A stretch of DNA of 64,000 nucleotides, taken from positions 186,001 to 250,000 of the forward strand of contig NZ_NBZW01000002.1 of NCBI RefSeq assembly GCF_002379085.1. Direction: 5' to 3'. This document shows, one piece after another, positions 57,681 through 64,000 of the stretch. Source of the stretch: Polaromonas sp. AET17H-212. Its GTDB lineage: Bacteria > Pseudomonadota > Gammaproteobacteria > Burkholderiales > Burkholderiaceae_C. Made by a program: the position numbers and the translations under genes. The notes under the pieces are model-generated. The model had not been told where the DNA came from. It saw only the letters and a program-made list of their open reading frames with translations, and searched no databases. Numbering within the stretch: the first letter of the stretch is position 1; the number at the start of each line of letters is the position of its first letter.

Positions 57681-59846
57681 TTGAAGCTGATCAGTCTTGA
57701 CCTCGAGAACTGCTACGGAGTGCGCAAGTTGCAGACGAGCCTGGATTTTTCAAAGTCCAGCGCGATCTCGGTGTACGCGCCGAACGGGTCGATGAAGAGT
57801 TCGTTGGCACAAACCTTTCAGGACGTGGCCGACGACAAAGACTCCAGGGACCGTATTTTCCCGGATCGCAAGACCAAGCGCTTGATCCTGGACGAGAACG
57901 GCAAAGACCTCCCGAAAGGAAGCGTGCTAGTGGTGCGTCCGTATGACGAAGTTTTTGGAAACACCACGCAAATATCTACCCTGCTCGTCAATCCGGACCT
58001 GCGCAAGGAATACGAGACACTTTACGCGGACATCGATACCGCGAAGGCTGCCTTCTTGAAAGGGCTGAAGGATCAGTCTGGCTCGAAGAGGAATCTGGAG
58101 AAGGAACTCTCGGCGACATTCACCGCAAGTGAAGATCAGTTCTATGTCGCATTGAATCGGATCAAGGGTGAACTGGCTTCGCAAACCGAGGTGCCGTTCG
58201 CGGCGGTACCCTACGACACCGTAATGGATGAGAAGGTGCTGGCCTTCCTCGATACCAAGGACTTCAGGACGTCCATTGACGCCTATGTCAAGAAATATAA
58301 CGAATTGTTGGCAGCGTCAAAGTATTTCAAGAAGGGCACCTTCAACTTCTACAACGCCTCGACCATCGCCAAACAGTTGGCCGACAATGGGTTCTTCAAA
58401 GCGAAGCACACGGTGAGCCTGAATGCAGAAACGCCGCTGGAAATCAAGTCCGAGAAGGATTTGGAGGCGCTGATCAACAAGGAGAAAGAGGCGATCTCCA
58501 ATGACGCAGATCTGCGGAAAAAATTCGCGGATATCGAGAAGCAGATCCAGAAGAACGTCACCCTGCGCGATTTCGAGAACTATCTGCAAAACCATGAGGA
58601 GCTCTTGGCAGAGTTCGCAAATATTCCGGCGTTCAAGGAAAAGCTCTGGAAGTCGTACATCCGGAATTGCTACGACCTGTACATCGCGTTGTTGGAAAAA
58701 TATCAGGCTGCGGAGGCGCGCCGCAAGGAGATCCAGGAGCAGGCCAGTAAGGAGCGCACCCTGTGGGAGCTAGTAATTGACATCTTCAACCAACGCTTCT
58801 TCGTTCCCTTCAAGCTCGTGCCTGCTAATAAGATCGAGGTCATGCTTGGCCAGCAGGACATCCTGACCCTCGGCTTCATTTTTGAGGACGGCGCCGAAAA
58901 GGCGTCGGTGGGCCGCGATACCCTGATGCAAGCCCTCAGCACCGGTGAGAAGAAGGCGTTCTACGTGCTGAACATCTTGTTTGAGATCGAGGTGCGTCGC
59001 AAGGCCAAGGTCGATACGCTGATCGTGGTCGACGATATCGCGGACTCGTTCGACTACAAGAACAAGTACGCCATCATCCAATACCTGATGGACATCTCCG
59101 TGGACGATTGCTTCAAGCAGCTGATTCTCACGCACAACTTCGATTTCTACCGCACGCTGGAGAGCCGACTCGTCAACCGTAGTAGTTGCTTCATGGTTTC
59201 GAAAGGGAGCACAGGGGTTCAGTTGGAGAAGGCAATTGGCGTAAAAAACGTGTTCGTGCGGGACTGGAAGAATGCGTTCTACACCGACACCAAGAAGAAG
59301 GTCGCCTGCGTTCCGTTCATGCGCAACCTAATCGAGTACACGAAAGGCGAAGGCGACGCGGATTTCCTCCAGCTCACGTCACTGCTGCACTGGAAGCCTG
59401 ACTCTGCAAAGATCACGATCGGGGACTTGGACGTCATCTACAGCAGGCTTTTCTCTGACAACGGCAAATCACCGGACGGCACTATCGCTGTGATGAACCT
59501 CATCGAAGGCGAAGCGAGCAATTGCCTCAAGGCGCCGGACGGGATTAACTTCGAGAACAAGGTGGTTTTGTCCATCGCAACCCGACTTGCAGCCGAGCGG
59601 TTCATGGTGAAGAAGATCAGCGACGATGCATGGGTGGCCTCGATCACCGCGAATCAGACACCAGCTTTGCTGCAGCGCTTCAAGAACAACTTTTCGACAG
59701 AGACTGCATCCATCTCCGCGCTACAGCGCGTCGTGCTTATGACACCGGAGAACATCCACCTGAATTCCTTCATGTACGAGCCGATCCTCGACATGTCCGA
59801 TAGCCATTTGCGTAGGCTGTACGAGGACGTCCTATCGCTTGCTTAG
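57681..59846 (+). CDS. SMC/ABC-type ATPase with atypical Walker A loop (candidate defence gene)
   Basis: 721 residues. The P-loop reads VYAPNGSMKSSLAQTF (residues 31-46): APNGSMKSS has Met where the usual GxxGxGKS has Gly. The rest of an ABC-type head is present: signature LSTGEKKA (419-426), Walker B TLIVVDDIADSFD (Asp451, Asp452 in place of the usual Asp-Glu) and H-switch His485 (ILTHNFDF). Residues ~110-380 between the halves are helical, coiled-coil-like. This layout resembles AAA_13/RloC-type anti-phage ATPases, but no HNH or other nuclease motif is visible in the last ~230 residues. TTG 57681 is chosen because GGGAG (57668-57672) lies 8 bases upstream. It sits between backbone genes with slightly different codon use, as cargo. 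Confidence 0.82.
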   Translation: MKLISLDLENCYGVRKLQTSLDFSKSSAISVYAPNGSMKSSLAQTFQDVADDKDSRDRIFPDRKTKRLILDENGKDLPKGSVLVVRPYDEVFGNTTQISTLLVNPDLRKEYETLYADIDTAKAAFLKGLKDQSGSKRNLEKELSATFTASEDQFYVALNRIKGELASQTEVPFAAVPYDTVMDEKVLAFLDTKDFRTSIDAYVKKYNELLAASKYFKKGTFNFYNASTIAKQLADNGFFKAKHTVSLNAETPLEIKSEKDLEALINKEKEAISNDADLRKKFADIEKQIQKNVTLRDFENYLQNHEELLAEFANIPAFKEKLWKSYIRNCYDLYIALLEKYQAAEARRKEIQEQASKERTLWELVIDIFNQRFFVPFKLVPANKIEVMLGQQDILTLGFIFEDGAEKASVGRDTLMQALSTGEKKAFYVLNILFEIEVRRKAKVDTLIVVDDIADSFDYKNKYAIIQYLMDISVDDCFKQLILTHNFDFYRTLESRLVNRSSCFMVSKGSTGVQLEKAIGVKNVFVRDWKNAFYTDTKKKVACVPFMRNLIEYTKGEGDADFLQLTSLLHWKPDSAKITIGDLDVIYSRLFSDNGKSPDGTIAVMNLIEGEASNCLKAPDGINFENKVVLSIATRLAAERFMVKKISDDAWVASITANQTPALLQRFKNNFSTETASISALQRVVLMTPENIHLNSFMYEPILDMSDSHLRRLYEDVLSLA

Positions 59847-59883
59847 TCTTCCGATAGTGTTCCTTCGTCCCCGCCAGTCGTCG

Positions 59884-59973
59884 ATGGTGGAGCGGGATCT
59901 GCGCTTCACAGCCGACAAGCCGATCAGCGCCTATGCACGGGAAGCCCGGATGGTGGGGCGCATCGTGGCGTAA
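59884..59973 (+). pseudogene. 29-codon remnant of an unknown gene
   Basis: An open frame MVERDLRFTADKPISAYARE continues nine more residues to a TAA at 59971. It lacks a ribosome-binding site and looks like the preserved 3' end of a longer gene. The cargo ATPase may have replaced the rest. I cannot name the family. Confidence 0.35.
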
Positions 59974-59985
59974 GCGCCGCGGGCA

Positions 59986-60294
59986 TCAACCGTCGGCTGG
60001 CGGTTGATGCCATTCCGCCGGAAGCCTGGCTTCCGTCTCCAGCATCAGTTCACCTGCACTGCGGCCCAATGCCCGCGCGATCTTTAAAATCATGGCCAAC
60101 GTAGGCATATGCTCGCCACGTTCGATCTTGCCCAGGTGGGAGCGCTCGATGCCCGCCATGTAAGCCAGCGTTTCCTGGGCGATGCCGTCTTCGGTTCTGG
60201 TGGCGCGCACCGCAGCCCCGAACGCCAGAGCGGGCGCGGACTCAAAGGTCGTTGCGCCGGTTGGCCTTCCTCGCTGAATGACACGCTTCTGCAT
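59986..60294 (-). CDS. XRE-family transcriptional regulator
   Basis: 102 residues with one HTH_3 domain (GAAVRATRTEDGIAQETLAYMAGIERSHLGKIERGEHMPTL). This regulator, transcribed away from the DUF2958 gene, is a constant part of Tn4371-like elements and probably represses its own and the divergent promoter; an inverted repeat lies just upstream (60310-60329). Confidence 0.93.
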   Translation of the reverse strand: MQKRVIQRGRPTGATTFESAPALAFGAAVRATRTEDGIAQETLAYMAGIERSHLGKIERGEHMPTLAMILKIARALGRSAGELMLETEARLPAEWHQPPADG

Positions 60295-60309
60295 GGACAG
60301 GAGCGTCGC

Positions 60310-60329
60310 GGTTTAGAACAATTTAAACC
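60310..60329. promoter_or_regulatory. probable operator in the XRE/DUF2958 divergent region
   Basis: GGTTTA (60310-60315) and TAAACC (60324-60329) are inverted repeats with an 8-base centre, 15 bases before the XRE start. It suits a dimeric HTH repressor. No clear sigma-70 boxes could be assigned for either direction. Confidence 0.5.
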
Positions 60330-60437
60330 ACGTTATATTTAACTCTTTTGCCTTGAACGCAAACTGCGACTAAAGTTGAAGCTGTTCAGGGCGGTTCCAA
60401 AACAGTAAATTTCTGTAAACGATCCCACGGATGCGCC

Positions 60438-60779
60438 ATGACCTTCCTCACTGAGTTGCAGCGCGCGCAAATGCTGGCCAACGGCGCAGCCCGTGCGCGT
60501 GGCGAAGCCATCGATCCTTTTCCCGTCGTCAAGCTCTACACACTGGACGCCGGTGCCGTCTGGCTGCTGGTGAGCCTGGATGCGGATGGTGACCAGGCCT
60601 ACGGACTGTGCGATGCTGGCACCGGATTTCCAGAGCTGGGCACGGTGAGCCTGTCCGCCTTGGCGGGCGTACGCGGCCCGCGCGGCCTGCGTATCGTGGC
60701 CGATCCGCATTTCAAGGCCAGGCAAGCGCTGTCGGCCTATGCCGCTGATGCGGCACGGGATGGGTCGATTCACGATTGA
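60438..60779 (+). CDS. DUF2958 family protein
   Basis: 113 residues: FLTELQRAQMLANGAARARG, DPFPVVKLYTLDAGAVWLLVSLDADGDQAYGLCDAGTGFPELG is the DUF2958 pattern. Function unknown; common in integrative conjugative elements next to the genes found here. Confidence 0.93.
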   Translation: MTFLTELQRAQMLANGAARARGEAIDPFPVVKLYTLDAGAVWLLVSLDADGDQAYGLCDAGTGFPELGTVSLSALAGVRGPRGLRIVADPHFKARQALSAYAADAARDGSIHD

Positions 60780-60910
60780 CGGGTGTTGCCGCCATGGCCA
60801 TCCAGATGGAGCGTTGGCAACAACCTTTGGTAACAGTCAGCTGTCTTGATGACGACCGGTTGCCCTACCATCCGCGGCAGGTTTCTGGAAGCGCCAAGGG
60901 AGTAAAAACA

Positions 60911-61105
60911 ATGACGATCCGAATCGATGCCGCTGACTGTCCCGCGCCCTGGCGCGCTGCGGCAGCCTACCTCTACACCTTGGACCTGGACGATCCTGCG
61001 CTCGCATGGGAGTACCTGCGCCGCAACCCTGCTTACCGTGCCAGCTGGCTCGGTAAGCGCCACCGGGCCGAGGCGGCCCGATGGGGGTTGAAGTATTGCC
61101 GATGA
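60911..61105 (+). CDS. DUF6499 (transcriptional-regulator-like) protein
   Basis: 64 residues: DAADCPAPWRAAAAYLYTLDLDDPALAWEYLRRNPAYRASW matches the DUF6499 domain. ATG 60911 is chosen because GGGAG lies 7 bases upstream; the frame is open back to 60776. In many elements this domain is fused to, or overlaps, the DUF2285 protein that follows; here the homologous continuation is in another frame (see the DUF2285 entry). Confidence 0.85.
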   Translation: MTIRIDAADCPAPWRAAAAYLYTLDLDDPALAWEYLRRNPAYRASWLGKRHRAEAARWGLKYCR

Positions 61106-61160
61106 TCCTGACCTGGATGCACGCCATGCGCATCCACTTTGGGCCGTTGGTACTGCTGAA

Positions 61161-61709
61161 TTGCTCCACGCACGCGCCACGGGCAAGCACGATACCTCGG
61201 TAGCCAGGACATTCAGCGCCTGGCAGATTCCTGGTCGTAAGCGCATGGCGCATGCGGGCACGGAGTTGGTTCTCGTGGCGGTGCATGGTCCGCACTGCTT
61301 GCGTGCCTCGCTGTCCCCTGAATTGGAAGACGGCACGGCTTGCGGTTTGATGGTGCCGCTCGACCCGTCCCCGCGCGCACGGCTGCCCGAGTACCAGGCA
61401 CAGGCGCGTGTATTTCATGGCGAAGTTCCCCGACCCCTGCCTCGACCAGCGGGCCGCGCGGCGCTGCTGCATTTGCGCGCCCTGCAGGCGCTCGATGGGT
61501 GGCGGGCCGGTGCACGCCATCGCGACATTGCCGGGGCACTGTTCGGCGCTGACGCCGTGCGCAAGCGCTGGACAGCAGATGGCGAACTTCGTGCGCAGAT
61601 TCGCCACCTCCTGAGTCGGGCCGAGGGTTTGATGCGTGGCGGTTATCTGGCCTTGGCCGGGGTACGCCAGCAGCACACTGGCGCCCCCGGAGACGAACCG
61701 GCGCACTGA
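61161..61709 (+). CDS. DUF2285 family protein, start uncertain
   Basis: The frame gives TSVARTFSAWQIPGRKRMAHAGTELVLVAVHGP and the C-terminal AGARHRDIAGALFGADAVRKRWTADGELRAQIRHLLSRAEGLMRGGY, the DUF2285 helix-turn-helix-like pattern. The first usable start is TTG 61161, with no ribosome-binding site, yet recognisable sequence continues upstream in the same frame (DDPDLDARHAHPLW, 61101-61142) to a stop at 61089. So either a rare start near 61095 is used, the upstream DUF6499 gene is joined by a +1 frameshift, or a base has been lost. Confidence 0.75.
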   Translation: MLHARATGKHDTSVARTFSAWQIPGRKRMAHAGTELVLVAVHGPHCLRASLSPELEDGTACGLMVPLDPSPRARLPEYQAQARVFHGEVPRPLPRPAGRAALLHLRALQALDGWRAGARHRDIAGALFGADAVRKRWTADGELRAQIRHLLSRAEGLMRGGYLALAGVRQQHTGAPGDEPAH

Positions 61710-61801
61710 ATATCTCCCTTCGCAGTTGGCCTGGCTTTTCTGAGACTCCCTCCATCTGGCGGCATTTCGCTGCCAGGCGATGACCGTCGATGGAGTCCTT
61801 C

Positions 61802-62089
61802 ATGGCAACTGCGAATTCCCTGCCTTTGCGTCCTTTACCTGCGGCTGCGCAGCCGTCTGCTGCAGCACCCGGTAACCCTGAGTTTCTGACGAACGATGAG
61901 GCCGCAGCCTTTCTGCGCCTTTCGCCCCGCACGCTGGAGAAGCAGCGCGTTCTGGGTGGCGGCCCCCGTTACCGGAAGTTTGGCGCACGCGTGCTCTACG
62001 CGGCCGAGGACCTGCGTGCCTGGGCCAACAGCCGGGCCTATGACATGACCTCCGATCCCGGCTGCCCGCAGCGGGCTTCTGTTCGCTGA
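61802..62089 (+). CDS. AlpA/MerR-like helix-turn-helix protein
   Basis: 95 residues: FLTNDEAAAFLRLSPRTLEKQRVLGGGPRYRKFGARVLYAAEDLRAWANSR is the DNA-binding HTH_17 domain that often controls excision or replication genes of mobile elements. GGAG (61793-61796) sits 5 bases before ATG 61802; an earlier ATG at 61790 is less well placed. It precedes repA. Confidence 0.92.
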   Translation: MATANSLPLRPLPAAAQPSAAAPGNPEFLTNDEAAAFLRLSPRTLEKQRVLGGGPRYRKFGARVLYAAEDLRAWANSRAYDMTSDPGCPQRASVR

Positions 62090-62130
62090 TCCGGTGTCCG
62101 ATTCACGAACGCGCGAATCGATGGGGCGTC

Positions 62131-63123
62131 ATGGTTAAACCCTTGACTGACCGCGACCAGCTGATGCTGTTCCGGGCACTGCCGGGCGGCGACATGGCCC
62201 CGCGCGATGCGCAGGATCTGATGGCCTACCCGTTCTTCTCGCTGGCCAAGTCCCGCAGGGTGGTGCCGATCTGCTTCGAAGCAGGGAGCGTGTCGCTGAC
62301 GGTCGAAGGCGTGCCGGAACACGGTATAGCGACCATCTGGGATGCCGACGTGTTGATCTGGGCGGCCAGCCAACTCGTGCAGGCGCGGGACCGGGGTTTG
62401 CGCACTTCGCGCCTGATGGCCGCAACGCCGCATGAAATCCTGACCTTCGTGCAGCGCGGCACCGGTTTCAAGGACTACCTGATGCTCAAGGCGGCGCTGG
62501 ACCGGCTGCAGTCCACCACGGTGGCCACGTCCATCCGCCAGCCTGCGGGGCGGCGCATGCACCGCTTCTCCTGGATCAACGAATGGAAGGAACTGCCCGG
62601 TGCCCGGGGCCGGTCCTACGGCATTGAGTTGATTCTGGCGGATTGGTTCTATGCCGGTGTGATGGACGATGCCTTGGTCCTGACCCTGGACCCGGCGTAC
62701 TTCCGGCTCACTGGGGGCATTGAGCGCTGGCTGTATCGCGTAGTGCGCAAGCACGGTGGCCGGCAGGCGGAGGGTTGGCGCTTCAATCTGCGCCACCTGC
62801 ACCTGAAGTCGGGCAGCTTGCAGCGCTATGCCGACTTCGCAGTTCAGTTGCGACGGCTGGTGCACCGGCAGTCACTGCCAGGTTACTGGCTCTCCCTTGA
62901 GCACGTGGGCGGCGCGGACTGGCTCCGATTCCGTTGCTGGTCGCACCCACCGCAACCCGACTTATCCACAGGCGCTGGTGACAAGTCGGTGGACAAGCTG
63001 TGTCCGGACTCGGGAATCACCCGCACGGCATTCGGGGAATCGCCCGCAAACGACACGGGTAATCACACGTGCGCATCGGCCGCCAGCCCACGCCCAGCAA
63101 CGGTTTCGGGCCTCCTTAACTAA
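62131..63123 (+). CDS. repA: RepA replication initiator protein
   Basis: 330 residues. The start RDQLMLFRALPGGDMAPRDAQDLMAYPFFSLAKSRR, then RFSWINEWKELPGARGRSYGIELILADWFYAGVMDDALVLTLDPAYFRLTGGIERWLYRVVRKHGG matches the replication initiator found with parA in Tn4371-like ICEs and IncP-related plasmids. It probably lets the excised element replicate briefly. parA follows 20 bases later. Confidence 0.92.
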   Translation: MVKPLTDRDQLMLFRALPGGDMAPRDAQDLMAYPFFSLAKSRRVVPICFEAGSVSLTVEGVPEHGIATIWDADVLIWAASQLVQARDRGLRTSRLMAATPHEILTFVQRGTGFKDYLMLKAALDRLQSTTVATSIRQPAGRRMHRFSWINEWKELPGARGRSYGIELILADWFYAGVMDDALVLTLDPAYFRLTGGIERWLYRVVRKHGGRQAEGWRFNLRHLHLKSGSLQRYADFAVQLRRLVHRQSLPGYWLSLEHVGGADWLRFRCWSHPPQPDLSTGAGDKSVDKLCPDSGITRTAFGESPANDTGNHTCASAASPRPATVSGLLN

Positions 63124-63142
63124 TCTAACTAAAGACATAACT

Positions 63143-63889
63143 ATGGATAAAAGAGGAAACACCGCTGCCCAAAAAACGGGCAGTGCTTCATCCAGCACCG
63201 ATGAAAACCGTTTATCAGAAGCAAAAACCAAAGCGGAAACCAAGCCCGGCAAGGTGATCGCGCTGCTCAACCAGAAGGGCGGGGCAGGCAAGACCACGCT
63301 GGCCACGCACCTCGCGGGGGAGTTCGCTTTCGCGGGAAGCTGCGTGACACTGCTGGATGCCGATCCGCAGGGCTCCGCCCTGGACTGGGCGCAGCGACGT
63401 GCGCAAAGCGGCCATGGTCGCCTGTACGGTGTGTTTGGCCTGGCACGGGACTCTCTGCACCAGGAAGCACCGCAGATTGCCTTGCAGGCGGATTTCGTCG
63501 TGATTGACGGCCCACCCCGGGTCGCGGCACTCGCGCGCTCCGCGCTGCTGGCCGCAGACCTGGTGCTGATTCCGGTACAGCCCAGCGCCTATGACGTCTG
63601 GGCCAGCCATGAGATGGTGCAGCTGATCACCGAAGCGCGGGTGTTTCGGCCGCAGCTGCGCACGGCCTTTGTGATCAACCGGCGCGTTGTGGGAACGGTG
63701 ATTGGGCGCGAGGCGCGTGCGGCGCTCGCCGATCAGCCGTTTCCTGCGCTGCAAGTGGAAGTCTCACAACGCATCGTGTTTGCCGACAGCGTTGCCGCGG
63801 GTCGACTGGCGTTCGAGGTGGCACCGCACTGCGCAGCCGCGCGCGAGATCGCGGCGCTGGCGCAAGCGGTGCGGGAGATGCTGTTATGA
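63143..63889 (+). CDS. parA: ParA-family partition ATPase
   Basis: 248 residues. The deviant Walker A motif LLNQKGGAGKTTLATHLAGE, LLDADPQGSALDW and FVVIDGPPRVAALARSALLAADLVLIPVQPS are ParA/MinD-type. The N-terminal ~35 residues are Lys/Ser-rich and may bind DNA. Helps stabilise the element in its host. Overlaps the next gene by ATGA. Confidence 0.95.
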   Translation: MDKRGNTAAQKTGSASSSTDENRLSEAKTKAETKPGKVIALLNQKGGAGKTTLATHLAGEFAFAGSCVTLLDADPQGSALDWAQRRAQSGHGRLYGVFGLARDSLHQEAPQIALQADFVVIDGPPRVAALARSALLAADLVLIPVQPSAYDVWASHEMVQLITEARVFRPQLRTAFVINRRVVGTVIGREARAALADQPFPALQVEVSQRIVFADSVAAGRLAFEVAPHCAAAREIAALAQAVREMLL

Positions 63890-64000
63890 CAAAACCACAG
63901 TCGTCCAATTCGCAGCGGCGTGCACCGATTGGTCGCAGGCCAGGTGCCGATCCGGCAGCAGCCTGGGTCCAGAAGGTTGACGCGGTGATAGCGACCGCAA
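63886..64000 (+). CDS. unknown protein after parA, cut by the window end
   Basis: ATG 63886 overlaps the parA stop (ATGA). The visible 38 codons (MTKPQSSNSQRRAPIGRRPG, then ADPAAAWVQKVDAVIA) are basic and Gln/Ser/Arg-rich. In Tn4371-like elements a small protein of unknown function or ParB-like partner follows parA. Only the start is seen. Confidence 0.6.
   Translation, partial: MTKPQSSNSQRRAPIGRRPGADPAAAWVQKVDAVIATA

Overview
The window is a high-GC chromosomal segment of a betaproteobacterium, most likely a member of the Comamonadaceae (Polaromonas/Rhodoferax/Variovorax-like). This rests on gene content and order (folC-dedD-cvpA-purF-metZ-gltX; fbp next to pepN), on betaproteobacterial protein types, and on several short palindromic repeat families that I associate with that family. 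Species cannot be fixed from sequence reading alone.

Layout. (1) 1-3440: one end of a small integrative element: two tiny genes, a Rep_trans-type replication initiator, a tyrosine integrase and a membrane-anchored HIRAN protein, ending next to a tRNA-Thr(CGT) gene, the likely attachment site. (2) 3944-11694: a seven-gene operon with a complete Dpp/Opp-type peptide ABC transporter plus an N-formylglutamate amidohydrolase-family protein and an M20 amidohydrolase, suggesting import and deacylation of N-acylated peptides or amino acids. (3) 11705-16940: fbp, pepN and prfB (with the classical programmed +1 frameshift), separated by repeats. (4) 17072-23233: a four-gene signalling operon of a giant hybrid histidine kinase, CheR, CheB and a receiver-kinase. 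(5) 23345-33216: housekeeping and metabolic genes (alpha/beta hydrolase, acyl-CoA synthetase, kinase, OmpA lipoprotein, aldo-keto reductase, ybaK, plsY, retropepsin, yajQ, murB). (6) 33504-35910: a two-gene insertion with nuclease-like features behind a 17-codon stub of another gene. (7) 35990-47832: argG, ppnP, an ECF sigma/anti-sigma pair, a 267-bp MITE-like element touching the end of a glycine-zipper gene, and the folC-to-gltX cluster.

(8) 47818-48342: a tRNA-Ala/Glu/Asp operon with a near-consensus promoter and a terminator. Downstream lies a mobile region that runs to the window end. Its backbone (RadC, DUF932 fragment, DUF736, XRE, DUF2958, DUF6499, DUF2285, AlpA-like HTH, RepA, ParA) is that of a Tn4371-like integrative conjugative element. 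No integrase or conjugation gene of this element lies in the window. Two cargo modules look like candidate defence or conflict systems: an AAA+ ATPase with a subtilisin-like protease (48708-52307), facing an operon of an unknown protein, an XRE-ImmA/IrrE regulator-protease and a DUF2188 protein (52437-54447); and a stand-alone SMC/ABC-type ATPase with an unusual Walker A loop (57681-59846). The ATPase-protease module is the best candidate for a little-described system.

Limits: everything here is from reading translations, motifs and base patterns. No database search, alignment or structure prediction was run, so family names are recognition calls and functions of the accessory genes are inference.
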